Shown in pieces: positions 1-10,100 of a DNA stretch of 34,730 bases. The position numbers were made by a program, and so were the translations under genes. Each line of letters begins with the position of its first letter. Within the stretch, counting starts at the first letter, position 1. Origin of the DNA: Spirochaetia bacterium (GTDB lineage Bacteria; Spirochaetota; Leptospiria; Leptospirales; Leptonemataceae). The notes under the pieces were generated by a model. That model had not been told where the DNA came from. It worked only from the letters and a program-made list of their open reading frames with translations, and searched no databases. The DNA lies in NCBI GenBank assembly GCA_009885105.1, contig VFLI01000049.1:1-34730 (forward strand). The letters are read 5' to 3'.

Positions 1-123
1 GCCCCCTTAGACACAGGCGGTTACCCATCTGCATCCGGGCGTAGCTATCTGGATTCTCTGGCGATTTCCAGAACCGGACGTTCGCCGGTAAGTGAACGAC
101 AGCTTGCTCAGGACGGAACATAA
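1..123. other. Left edge, unresolved open frames
   Basis: Two frames are open across the left edge. On the plus strand a 40-codon frame enters from outside and stops with TAA at 121-123. It would be the serine-rich tail of a gene starting further left. On the minus strand an ATG at 122 opens a frame that runs off the edge. I recognise neither peptide, and neither has a decisive ribosome site, so I cannot choose between them. The stretch 124-199 holds nothing I can identify. Confidence 0.25.
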
Positions 124-199
124 TACTTATTATCGGATGTTAAGCAAACGGATGTATAGCTTTTCTTCGTGTATGACTTTTCCAACAGATCCGCAGGAT

Positions 200-571
200 T
201 CATTTCTTTCTTGAATTTTCTATATTTCTGAATCTTAACGCCAGTCTGTGTAATTGAATAACGATCTCTGTGAGTGCGAGCGTCATTTCCTGCGCATCCT
301 CTGGAGAATGCGCCTCTGTTCCGTACACATGCCACTCATACCCTTCGCCATCTTCGCGCAGCTGTGCCTCGGTGAGAAACTGAACGGCAAATTCTTCATC
401 CGGCTTCAGTCGGTCTGAATATTTTTCGATCAATCTGTATGTTCCAGGATTTATCTCCGCAAATATAAAATAGAATTCACGAGTGACTTCTTCACCCAGT
501 ATACGCACTTCCCGCACTCGCTTCACCTGCGAATACGGATCTTTTTCATCCCAGAACTCCGGCGGTTTCAT
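200..571 (-). CDS. Small charged hypothetical protein
   Basis: This is a 123-residue, highly charged protein with no signal peptide and no membrane segment, so it is probably cytoplasmic. It starts MKPPEFWDEKDPYSQ and ends in a basic tail. The middle is rich in Glu, Tyr and Phe and looks alpha/beta; the last 35 residues look helical. I do not recognise a family. It is the last clear gene downstream of the effector/lipoprotein array on the same strand. Small, fast-evolving orphan proteins in that position are often immunity proteins in polymorphic toxin loci, but nothing in its sequence proves this. Coding status is supported by its length, its sensible amino-acid composition and its shared strand. 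Confidence 0.65.
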   Translation of the reverse strand: MKPPEFWDEKDPYSQVKRVREVRILGEEVTREFYFIFAEINPGTYRLIEKYSDRLKPDEEFAVQFLTEAQLREDGEGYEWHVYGTEAHSPEDAQEMTLALTEIVIQLHRLALRFRNIENSRKK

Positions 572-642
572 GCTTTATTCTGAATTTTGAGATGCCTCTT
601 TTTCTGTCAAAGAATTTAGTTGTGGATGGAATTACGTGCTTC

Positions 643-741
643 TCAGGCAATTGCATGATAATGGCCGAGATCTGAAACGGACTTGCATGCCGTAAGAAAT
701 GATCCCAGTATTAGAGTTAGAATGAGAATACCAAGAGTCAT
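643..741 (-). CDS. Tiny 32-residue lipoprotein (possible)
   Basis: Starting at the ATG at 741, the product is a hydrophobic leader (MTLGILILTLILGSF) followed by a lipobox-like L-T-A-C, leaving a mature peptide of only 14 residues after the lipid-bearing Cys (KSVSDLGHYHAIA follows it). The leader lacks the usual lysine or arginine. The frame is open upstream to 867, but that extension has no signal character, so the internal ATG fits better. Its size and layout recall entericidin-type mini-lipoproteins, without clear sequence similarity. It could also be the decayed front end of a longer lipoprotein. Confidence 0.35.
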   Translation of the reverse strand: MTLGILILTLILGSFLTACKSVSDLGHYHAIA

Positions 742-1117
742 ATAGTCAGAGCATCCTTCTGGCGCTTCCGCTACAAAATGAAATTCAGTCTTCGTCAGCG
801 GTGCGTCGGGAATGCCTGTGTCTGCTGGGCCCCAGGCCTGCCGCCAGAAGACACAGCCGGTTTCCAAAATAGTAATAATTATAATATCAGTATATTTTCT
901 CAGTATTCCACATTTATGCAGTAGCTGGATGTTGCATGTATATACTGAGATAGCTGCTTTGGGCGAGGCCTCTTAACCACCGCGCCCCCTTCCTGGCACG
1001 CTTCGCGAGGACGCTTCGCTCTAATCGGAAGTTCATATTCCGGGGCTCCAGGGGACCTCTTGCAGGCTCGCGTTTCAGTTTCGCACGTAAGATCGCGATT
1101 ATTGCGAATATTTAGAA
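742..1117. other. Intergenic stretch without convincing gene
   Basis: About 375 bases between the tiny lipoprotein and the terminator-like hairpin. A 93-codon minus-strand frame (1181-900) crosses it, but it is rich in Arg and Pro, runs through the hairpin and resembles no protein I know, so I treat it as chance. The part near 980-1020 contains the short direct repeat CGCTTCGC twice. I see no RNA gene or mobile element. Confidence 0.5.
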
Positions 1118-1156
1118 ACACTTCGCCGCAAAGACTGCGTCCTCGCGGCGAAGTGT
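1118..1156 (-). terminator. Probable intrinsic terminator after lipoprotein gene
   Basis: A perfect 12-base inverted repeat (ACACTTCGCCGC at 1118-1129, its complement at 1145-1156) encloses a 15-base loop. Read on the minus strand it lies 22 bases past the stop of the lipoprotein gene and is followed by TTTCTAAAT, a weak U-tract. It would end the transcript that carries the giant gene, the M23 frame and both lipoproteins. The long loop and modest U-tract keep confidence moderate. Confidence 0.5.
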
Positions 1157-1177
1157 GAAGAGGCGGGCGGGGGAGTC

Positions 1178-1696
1178 TCAATCCAATCCTATGAAAGGCC
1201 CGGATCCCTTTGGGGGCAGTGCAAAATCTGAATCTACCGCAGAGATTTTGTAATCACCCCCTTCCTTGCGGAAGCGGAAAGCATAAGCGGGCTCATCATT
1301 TGCGGCGAATTTCACAAGCCCATCAAACTGTAATCCGAGTTTATCGGTGGGCATCAAATATGGATTGAACCAGAAATCCCACCGTGCCTTTCCCCAGCCT
1401 TTCTTCTTACTGGATGCGTTGGTTAAATCTTCTGCAATCTGTACGCGACTGGCGAAGGATTTAAGAGTCTCTGTATCTCCGGCATCAAGGGCTGTCCTCA
1501 ATCTTTCGACTGCATGCATCAAGTCTTCGCGAGCATCAGCAATATAATCAAGGCGTTCCTTTTCAGCGCGAAGGGCAGAACGACCACGCGATACATCCAA
1601 ATAAGTGTTCTCTCCTATGTGGGCCATATTACCTTCGTTTCCTTTACCACAGCTCAGTAAATACAGCAATACAATTGTCAGGTAAATAAATCTCAT
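1178..1696 (-). CDS. Lipoprotein, candidate immunity to the M23 effector
   Basis: This 172-residue lipoprotein starts MRFIYLTIVLLYLLSC, with lipobox L-L-S-C and the lipidated Cys at residue 16. The frame is open 12 codons further upstream, but that extension lacks a signal, overlaps the gene before it and would bury the leader. A helical stretch (about residues 45-85) is followed by a Trp-rich middle (KARWDFWFNPYL) and a short beta-like end (YAFRFRKEGGDYKISAV). This layout resembles NTF2-like domains, which is only an impression. It lies 10 bases downstream of the M23-domain frame on the same strand. A periplasmic lipoprotein directly after a peptidoglycan hydrolase is what one expects of an immunity protein. 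That role is inferred from position and location, not from homology. Confidence 0.8.
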   Translation of the reverse strand: MRFIYLTIVLLYLLSCGKGNEGNMAHIGENTYLDVSRGRSALRAEKERLDYIADAREDLMHAVERLRTALDAGDTETLKSFASRVQIAEDLTNASSKKKGWGKARWDFWFNPYLMPTDKLGLQFDGLVKFAANDEPAYAFRFRKEGGDYKISAVDSDFALPPKGSGPFIGLD

Positions 1697-1706
1697 AAAA
1701 CTGATC

Positions 1707-3485
1707 TCAATGCAAGTTCGGCGCGGCAACATGATTTAGAAAGTAAACAGGGTCGATAAAATATAATCCCCATTTTGGTTCATAATATGCACGCGGAATG
1801 TTTGTTGGCTCCGTCAGTCGAAAAACCTGGAAGTGTCCGTGATTGCCCGTCGATTTTCCCGTAGTGCCAATTTCGCCAAGGACAGTGCCAGCCTGAAGTG
1901 TTCCGGTCATGGAAGCCGGTTCCACCATGTGCATGAAATCCATGAAATAGTCCGCGCCGCCGAATGTAGACTTGATCTGGACGCTGTTTCCAGTAGCATT
2001 CAAGCCAGCGGCTCCAAGTTGCAAGAGATCATTTAAATCGGAGCCTGCATATGGCACTCTATTCGGATACTGCCCGAACTTAACGATATTACCTTCTTCC
2101 ATCCATACGCCAGCTCCGTTGCGCGCCTGTCCGTATGTGCGAGTTACAACTGTTCCCGGAATCGGTAGGTTCATTTGTCCAAGACCACCATCAACACCCT
2201 GATGAAAACCTCCTGGACGATCACCGAATGGACTTCCAATGTTCATACCACCTGAGTTGGGGTCTCCAAAAGGACTCTTTATTCTTGGATCTAATACGTT
2301 CCAGCCCTCGACTGTCCCAAGACCCACTGGAAACTCTTGGGAAGCATCCCCATTCTTCCCCGCAAGGTATTGTAATACCAAGCGCCGTGCTCCCTCTGTT
2401 CCGATATTGGCAGTGCTCAGACTGAACAATGCATCGCTGAATGCATCCTTCAATCCACTCCATGCTTTTTCAAGCCATCCCGTTTGCTGCGTTTGCATAG
2501 TATCATTCTGCCCCGTCGCCCCGAGTCCGCTAATCAATAACGCCGGCGACTGCGGTCCTTGATTCCGCGAATTCATGTAATCGTTAATTCTCTTCTGATA
2601 TTCTTCCCGCGCAAATTTATTCGTATCATACCCCTGCAACCTCGACATTTCACCGAATGCAGCATTCATATCCACAGTCGCCGGATCGATCCCATACTGC
2701 CGGGCGACAGAAAGTACATCGGCAAGTGAAAGTTTTCCCTCCTCCGCGAGATTCTGCAGGTCTGTCTGCATCTTTGCAAACATCTCTCCCCCTTCAGCGT
2801 CGCTCTTAACAAGACTCTGCGCCATTGCACGCGCGAGATATGTCGCATCATTTAGATTAAAATTCTTTGCCGTTACGGACTGCTGCGCCTCCATCCGCCG
2901 TCTCTCATCCAGCATGTAGCCCATTCCCATCAGGCTGTCTGCCGCGCTGTGCCTCTGGCCATTCCTCTGCGCCTCACGGCCCATCTCCTGCATCGCCACA
3001 TCCAGAGATGCGCGCATCGCCGCGACCTGTTCCGGCTTCACACCGAGAGCCGCCGCTTTCTCAGCATCGCTCATATTGCTCAGAAGAACACCGGCTGCCT
3101 TTTCGTTTTTCGGGTCGGACCAGGCGGCGAGGTTTTTCTCATACGCGATGGCCCCAGAAATAGCGCTGTTTCCCATGCCGCCCAGAAGTCCGCCCAGAGT
3201 TCCCATATCCACATTCTGCATCGCAACGTACTGATTGTTCCCGTATGCCTGATACTGGCCATAAGCTCCGAGCGTTGAAATACTTGTGGAAAGCATAGAT
3301 TTAACAAGACCCTGCTCGATACTGTTCTGCATCGTCGCCCCAAGCCCCTGAGTGGACAGTGGGCTTCCCATAGCGCCGGCAGCAAGCCCGCCGAAATATG
3401 AGGCGGCGCCCGAAACTACAGCCGTCGCAAGGGCCTGTTCGCCGTGCATGTCGCCGTTTTTAATTCGCTCTGCACCACGCCGCAT
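1707..3485 (-). CDS. Headless effector cassette with C-terminal M23 peptidase
   Basis: The first ATG is at 3485 (592 residues), but the frame is open to a stop at 3639-3641. No start has a good ribosome site, and there is no signal peptide. The front (about residues 13-130) is Gly/Ala-rich and hydrophobic, like the segment before the tip of the giant protein. A helical region rich in Gln, Ala and Met follows (130-300). The end is an M23 (LytM-type) zinc peptidase: the HxxxD motif sits in HQGVDGG (His428, Asp432), and the HxH motif sits in GNHGHFQV (His549, His551) after a GKSTG turn. All three expected zinc ligands are present, so it should cut peptidoglycan peptides. It lies between two lipoprotein genes, downstream of the giant gene. 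I read it as a displaced C-terminal tip cassette, comparable to orphan rhs or CdiA tips. It may be silent unless recombined or translated by coupling. Confidence 0.75.
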   Translation of the reverse strand: MRRGAERIKNGDMHGEQALATAVVSGAASYFGGLAAGAMGSPLSTQGLGATMQNSIEQGLVKSMLSTSISTLGAYGQYQAYGNNQYVAMQNVDMGTLGGLLGGMGNSAISGAIAYEKNLAAWSDPKNEKAAGVLLSNMSDAEKAAALGVKPEQVAAMRASLDVAMQEMGREAQRNGQRHSAADSLMGMGYMLDERRRMEAQQSVTAKNFNLNDATYLARAMAQSLVKSDAEGGEMFAKMQTDLQNLAEEGKLSLADVLSVARQYGIDPATVDMNAAFGEMSRLQGYDTNKFAREEYQKRINDYMNSRNQGPQSPALLISGLGATGQNDTMQTQQTGWLEKAWSGLKDAFSDALFSLSTANIGTEGARRLVLQYLAGKNGDASQEFPVGLGTVEGWNVLDPRIKSPFGDPNSGGMNIGSPFGDRPGGFHQGVDGGLGQMNLPIPGTVVTRTYGQARNGAGVWMEEGNIVKFGQYPNRVPYAGSDLNDLLQLGAAGLNATGNSVQIKSTFGGADYFMDFMHMVEPASMTGTLQAGTVLGEIGTTGKSTGNHGHFQVFRLTEPTNIPRAYYEPKWGLYFIDPVYFLNHVAAPNLH

Positions 3486-3654
3486 AACCAGCTGCTTTGC
3501 GAAAACGGGCTGCCATAATAGATAAAAGCTTGTTCCACCACTGCGTTCGGCCCTGGCCTCCGGCACATGCGCGAAACGCGCACGTCGCAAAGCGCGGATT
3601 ACGCGACATGGCGAAACAAATACGCATGAATTCAGAAGTCATTCCGCTGTATCC

Positions 3655-4155
3655 TTAGTTCCCGCCTGCCAGTAATGGAGAAAGTTCCATTGTGAGAAGG
3701 AAGTACTGCGGACTGCTAAGATCGCTACGCACCTGTGGCATTATGAACTCTTTTTCCCTTGAGAATATAATCTGGCAGGATCCTTTTTTACCATTGTCAA
3801 AACATTCTATAAAAAAACTATTCAATATTGTGCTATCCGACCATTTACTCCCATCCCAAATCTCAAAATTAGAAATTTCGAGGTTGTTGCGAATTTGCCA
3901 GCGTCCCGCGGTTGAAGGTTTGTTATCGACTCCTATTAATGAAATTTTTCCATCCGCAGTAAATTGCAGAGCTGAAGACGGCGATGCTGGAGACCAAAAC
4001 TCACGCCCTTGGATGAGAATATCTTTCAGTGCATTCCATTTTTCACTACCGTTGAACGCGTTTATTTTTTCAAACGATTCATATGTCGGTTTGTTTTTAT
4101 TGCACACTATTGAGATTGAGAACAGCAATGTGAGAAGGATGGACTTGTATTTCAT
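3655..4155 (-). CDS. Lipoprotein coupled to giant effector, candidate immunity
   Basis: This 166-residue protein has a lysine-bearing n-region, a hydrophobic leader and a relaxed spirochaete-type lipobox (S-I-V-C, Cys18). The mature part is soluble with several aromatic, beta-like strands and two further cysteines in its C-terminal half. Its ATG overlaps the TGA of the giant gene by 4 bases (ATGA), so translation is very likely coupled. The gene is strikingly AT-rich: by hand count the 60 bases from 3781 contain 16 G/C. The flanking giant gene is mostly above 50 percent GC. Tight coupling, periplasmic location and foreign base composition are classic for the immunity partner of a secreted peptidoglycan hydrolase. 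I recognise no domain, so immunity function is inference. Confidence 0.85.
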   Translation of the reverse strand: MKYKSILLTLLFSISIVCNKNKPTYESFEKINAFNGSEKWNALKDILIQGREFWSPASPSSALQFTADGKISLIGVDNKPSTAGRWQIRNNLEISNFEIWDGSKWSDSTILNSFFIECFDNGKKGSCQIIFSREKEFIMPQVRSDLSSPQYFLLTMELSPLLAGGN

Positions 4156-7100
4156 TTTAGCCTGATGTATGTTAACGGAGTTGTGTTATAAGGTGATTCC
4201 TGAACTCCCCAGCGGGGCCGGCCAAGACCATTATAGTCGGCACCGGAACTGTGCAAATATTTTGTCGCCTGTCCAGCGTCGTTCACTTGACTCACTATGA
4301 GGATGTGGCCAGTTGAGTTGTTCCAATAATACCCGATATCCCCAAGGCGCACAGACCCCGTAACGGTTTCAAACAACTCTGGATGTTTTACCACATTCCC
4401 AACACCGCCGGGGCCGCCCCTCTCGACTTGATTCAAGCCAGCCGGCCTTGTTGGCGACCTTACCCCCTCCGCGCCCGTACTAACACCAGCGAGGTAAAGT
4501 GAGAGAGCAACGAAGGCAGCACAGTCCAGCTTCGGTACGCCGCTATTCCCGCTGTTTATCGGCTGGTTATAAAAGTATGTGCTCTCATTGGGATTTCGGA
4601 TCGTCGAGAAATAATTATTTGTATTCCCGGGCTGTGTTCCGTACTCAATTCGAGCGTTTTCGTTCAGCATTTTAGCCATAAAGACGGTCGCCATAGCACG
4701 CGCGGTGGCTGGATCTTTTCCTTCCCCTAAATATGATTGATAAACATTCTCACCATTGTTTTTCAGATACTCTCGAAGCGCGGAGAACTCCAGACTTCCT
4801 TCCTGCCCATAGAGGTTGGAAACGGCCTTCGCTCCGATCTCGATAGCAGTCCGGTCTTCGAAAACGGCAGTACGTGCTTGATTCTGCGCTTCATTACCGA
4901 TGAGTCTCAGGAAATTCCCAAGCACCTTCTCGGAACCCGGTACCCAGGAGTTAGCATATTCCAGTATTGCCTGCGTTGTATCGGCAAAAGGCAGCGGCTG
5001 GTTCGCGCCTCCGGAATTGTTCGCATAATTCCCGCCTGCTAATTGTCCGTCTGCATTGAGAATGTCGCCTCTTACTTTATTTAAGTATACAATTTCTCCT
5101 GACTGCAGACGCAAGGCCACAAAATCGTCTGCCTTCTGTCCGTTCAGACTCGCCAGATTCTTGCGTTCATCCTTTGTTGCCAGCTGATCTTTTGTAAGTT
5201 TTTCAAGACTTTTTTCCGCCATTCGCGGATCACCGGCGGAATCCTTGTAGGGAATGTTCCCTTCCTCCCCACCCCCGAACAGTCCTGCCACGGCACCCCA
5301 CAGATTCGACAGCCCTCCCCCGATCATCTTGCCCACTTCGAACAGGCTGGTAAACGGCGCAATTAATCCATTCAGGAAAGTTCCGAGCATCGTCTCTTCG
5401 CGCTTTATCAGCATCGCTCCGCCGGCAAGGATGTTTCGCGTGTCGTTCGGCGCAGTGGGGCCGTCGGAGAATGGCAGTCCTCGCTCGCGAAAATCCTGAA
5501 GCCTTTCAGCTCCGTAAGCGCTTATTCCGATCGCCGCTAAATTTCCGAGCCCCTCAATGCCCGTACTTCCAAGCGCGTCGTAATGATTGTCGATCCCCAT
5601 CTGATGCCGTGTATATTCGCCCAGAACACCGAGGCCCGTTCCGACCACTCCGCTTATTATCGTGTTCGCGAACAATTCGCCTCCGGGACTCAGTCCCTGT
5701 GTGAGTGCCGCCGCCCCTGCGTTGATCACGGTTTTCTGCAAGAATGCGTCTCCGTTTGATCCCTGCATGCTCCATCCATGCGTCCCGCCGTTTTCGTCGT
5801 ATCGCACGCCTGCCGCCGCAGTCTGGATCGACATGTTGATGGCTGTTGCCGTTCCGGGAGGAAGCATTCCAGCCGTGAAACCTGAGACCCAGGAAAGAGC
5901 CGTATTAATCGCCCCCTGGTCAGTCATTTTGCTGGATCTTTCGCCAGTCGTCGGGTTAACCTGAATCGAGTTTCCGAGAGCCGATAGCGCCATTCCGAGC
6001 GGGACAAGATACCCCTGACCTGACAGCATTCCGCCCGCAATAAGGAGAGATCCGCCCGCGACCATCGGCTGCTTGACCGAATTCAGCATGTTCGCTTCCC
6101 AGAGCATCCCGGCATCGCGCCCGTACACTTCCGAGGCCACCCGCACATTGTACGTCGAATTCGCCATCATCGCGCCCACGTTGAACTGGTTGATCGTCGT
6201 AGTCACCGGATCCAGCGTCCCGCCGGCGCGGGCTCCCAGCCTCGCAGTCTCCTGCCCGTTAAACTGGTTGGCAAGCTTCAGCTGGACCATAAATCCAAGG
6301 CTTACTCCACTCGGACGCGCACCCACCGCTCCCAGTTCGCCAAAGCCCTGCGCGAAGCCGTATGATATTATATCGTTTCGTATCGCCGCATTGCCGCTGA
6401 ACGAATCCCCCGCCGCCGCAGACGCGAGCTGCGCTGACTGCGAATCGCCGTCGGATCCGACCCATGTGTTGAATGTCCCGATCGTCTGCGCGTTGCGCGA
6501 GTTTTTGCGCTCGGTCTGCGTCCCCCGACCCATGATGTTGCCAATGGCAACCTGAAAAGCCGTGCGCTGCATTGTGAAAAAGGAGTCGACTTCGACCTCA
6601 CTTTTGTTTTCCAGAAAATCCGCCAGATCCGCGCCGCTCTTCTGCGCGAAACCGGTTTTCGCCAGTTCGTCGGTGATTGCCCTCTCCGTGTCAAAAAATC
6701 TGTATGCGTCGACTCCAACAAGCGCGGAAAATCCGGCGCCTGATTTGACATACCGGTCGCCCATGCGGATGAAACCGGAGGATCCGGCCGCCGCCATCGT
6801 CTGCTGATCGACAGCCTGGTTTTGATCTTCCAGCTGCAGTTTGAAATCCTCAACGATTTTGCGGTATGCCTCTGCCATTTTGACGTTGGCCAGGATGCGC
6901 ATATCCTTCTCATGCTCCGTCATCGCGGAATTGAACGATGATAGAGACGACTGAAAATCAACGCCCATGGTCTGGCCGGTCATTTCCGAGACGGCGATTC
7001 TTGTATTAAAATTATCAATATTATTGTTAATATCTTTCAATCTTTCTGAAGACGGCTGCCGGGTCTGAAGTTCGGCCAGGGTTTGATTGAGAATGGCCGC

Positions 7101-10100
7101 AGCGTTGATATTTCTGGGCACATTTCCGGTGTTCGCTGCAAACTGGGAGAGCTGCGACTGTAGATCAGAGAGTACTGATGAAAGCGTTGTCGCCACGCTG
7201 GCCTGCTCCGCCTTCGACTGCATGGAATCCTGCCAGGCCTTTTTGTCCGTAAAATGCCGGGCAACGCGCGCGTCCCAGACCTTCTGAGCATCCTCTGTTT
7301 CGCGGTCGTCCAGGCGTTCCCACTGCCGCCACTGCTGGAGGTATTTATCCATGTTCGAACCCCAGGCCTGCCGCCCGCGGTTTATTATAGAAGAAAGCCG
7401 GTTTTCCCAGGCAGAGCGGCGGTCCAGGAACGACTGCATTCGCAGATCCCATTCAAGTTTCTGAACGCCAGAGCGCTGCGAAAGTTCCAAATCCAGAATT
7501 TTCTGCGAATTTTCCGAAAAATCCCTGTACGCCATACGATACCCGGTAAACTCCCGACCGCCCTGGGCTCTGTCCGATGCGGCCGTGAACAGATCGCCAA
7601 ACGTGCGGCTCTGCATGTCAAGAACAAAAGTCGAGTCGCCGGATCGCCCTGAAACGGATGCGCCGGCGCTCCTGTATGCATTCAGGGCTGATGCTCGCAG
7701 ATCGGCGCCGTGATTGACAATCATCGGCAGAATCCGGCTCAGGTCGTAGGCCTGCGAATCGGGCGGGGAAGTCGAATTGGGATTTTCATCCGTGATCCGG
7801 GCATACCGCTCCGTGAAATTTCCCGCGCTGTCCATGATCCGGATTTTTGTGTAGCGGCCGTCCGGTCCGCGATACGAGCCGTTCACCAGAGGCCCCGGCT
7901 GACTCGTCGTGACCTGCAGAGGATCGTACTTTCGCCCCAGCGAATCCCTGTATTCAACGGCCGATTTTTTATCCGCAAGATTCAATCCCTTTGAGCCGGC
8001 CGGATTTGCAGCGGCGATTGAGTCGTAAATATATTTCAGATCCTCAGCATCGAGCCGGTAAAGAACACCGGAGCCGGAATCGTCCGTATGCTGAGCGCCC
8101 CAGGCGATGAGACGATCCTTCATTGTTTCCATATCCGGAATTTTTGTGAAATAGTCCAGGGCCGACCGGGCCCTGTCGTACGACTCCTCCTTCCGCATGA
8201 CTTCGCGAACCGATTTGCTTCCTGCCGAAAGAAAAGCGGCCGTCTGCAGACCCGCGGCATTCCAGGTTGCGGAGGCAAGATTCGCCTGCGCCTGGGCGAG
8301 CTTCTGCAGGCTCATCCGTATCGTCGCCGCGGCTCCGGCCACCATCGCCTGCCCGCTGGCGATGAGGGAAGCTCCGCCCGCCATGATGGTTGCCGTTCCC
8401 GTTGCGATCATGCAGTTGCCCGCGATGATCGACGCTCCGGCAGCCAGAATCGCAGGCGCGTAAATCCCCACGGCAATCTGGTTCTGCAGGCTTGCCGCAT
8501 CGTACATGCCCAGCGATCCCAGAAGAGCGGAGTAAATCCCTGAAAATCCTGTGAATTCAGCCAGAACGCCCCCCGCCCCCATCCAGCGTCCGATCGCCTG
8601 TATATCCTCCGCGTTCAGCTGAGCGCCCGCGGCTCCGACGGCCGCCTCAAAAACCTGCGAAGGCGTCACGTATTCGGCGCCGGAATGATTTCCTCCAAGC
8701 CACTGATTGGAATAGGCGCCGCCGTAATTCTTCGCCCATTGACTCGAACCCCAGAACCAGGTTCGAAATTCATTGTACATACTTCCGCCGGTCGCTTCAA
8801 TGTTTGCAAGTCTCCTGTACACGGCGATCTGCGCTTCTTTCGCCGCCGCTTCGCGTGGACCATCGATTTTGTTCTGCGCATCAACCTGCGGAGTATAGGC
8901 GAAGGCCGAATTGAGAGAGGCATCAAACTGTTTTTTTGCCTCCGCAGCCTGGGCCGAACGCGTCTGAATTTCCGCCGTCAGGATCTCCGATGCTTTATGG
9001 ATTCGGATCATACGAAGCGTCTCTTTCATGTGTTCCGCGCGTGTCGAAAACACGTCCGAATAGTTTTCATACAGCTCCCTCTCGACTAGAGAGACGAGCT
9101 CCGCTTCCTCCTGCTGAGTGAGAGCTGTAGAGGAGCCGTCCGGCAGCACGAGCCGGCTTTTTCTCGTTCTCAGATCGTACAACCGGGACTGCTCCTGGCC
9201 CGTCAGAGGCGGAAACAAGGAAGACACATCCGAGCCCGACGCTTTTGCAGCAGCGCATTTTTCCGCGACGGACAGAAAATCGTTCAGTCGCGCCTGAGAG
9301 ATGACAGCTTCCCCGGCTGAGGACAGCTGTGCGTTTGCCGCATCCAGAGCGGCCTTTGCACGCTCATACATGGCCTGCGCATCGGCGGCATTGGCCTTCA
9401 GGCCGTCCGCATTGGCCGACTCGGTGGAAAGATACAGATACGGTGTGCGGCTCTGCTCGTAGACGTCACTTCTGGATTCTGACTGGAGGCGGCGGGCCGT
9501 GAAATTCCGGAAGGCCCCGGCCAGATCGTTCAGTTTATTTGTATTTATTATTGTTAAAGTATTGTATCTATCCTGGTTCGCCCGCGCCTCCTGCGAAATT
9601 CGATTCACATCGTCCTGGGCCGTCTGGAGCTCATCGGAGGCCTGTCGGTATATTGTTTCTATATAATCGTTGGCCCGGATCGTCTGCAGCGTTTTTCTGC
9701 GCCCCGCATCGGCGAACTCTCTTTGCGCATCGCGCGAGCGGCCCTCTGCCCCGCTTGCGGCATTTCGCAGAGCGACGATCTGCTCGTTTCCATGATCGGC
9801 CAGATTGCTGCTGGCCTCCTGCTGCAGAGCCAGAATCGCATTTTCTTTCTGCGCAGCGCCGGCGTTGGCCGGATCGTTCAGAGCCGTTCGTATCCGGTCG
9901 AATTCTGACTGAGCGGCGTCCCTTCTCGAATCGGCAAGATCGGCCGCATCCACCAGGGTCAGGATCGATCCCTGAAGCCGGGATACGGCATCCAGATAGT
10001 TGTTGGCCAGATTCGCATAGAAGATTTCTCGCAGATCAGGCGAGCCGGCACGAACGCGGTTGAACGACTGGATTTCCACGGATCTGTCGTCGGACGTGTC

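Noticed and set aside
900..1181. 93-codon minus-strand frame
   Set aside because: It is Arg/Pro-rich, runs through a perfect hairpin and overlaps the end of the lipoprotein gene; no protein-like features.
3460..3642. 60-codon minus-strand frame starting with a ribosome site just after the first lipoprotein gene
   Set aside because: It has AAGGA before its ATG, but it is in a different frame from the M23 cassette and resembles no protein. It might once have provided the start of the cassette before a frameshift, which I cannot show.
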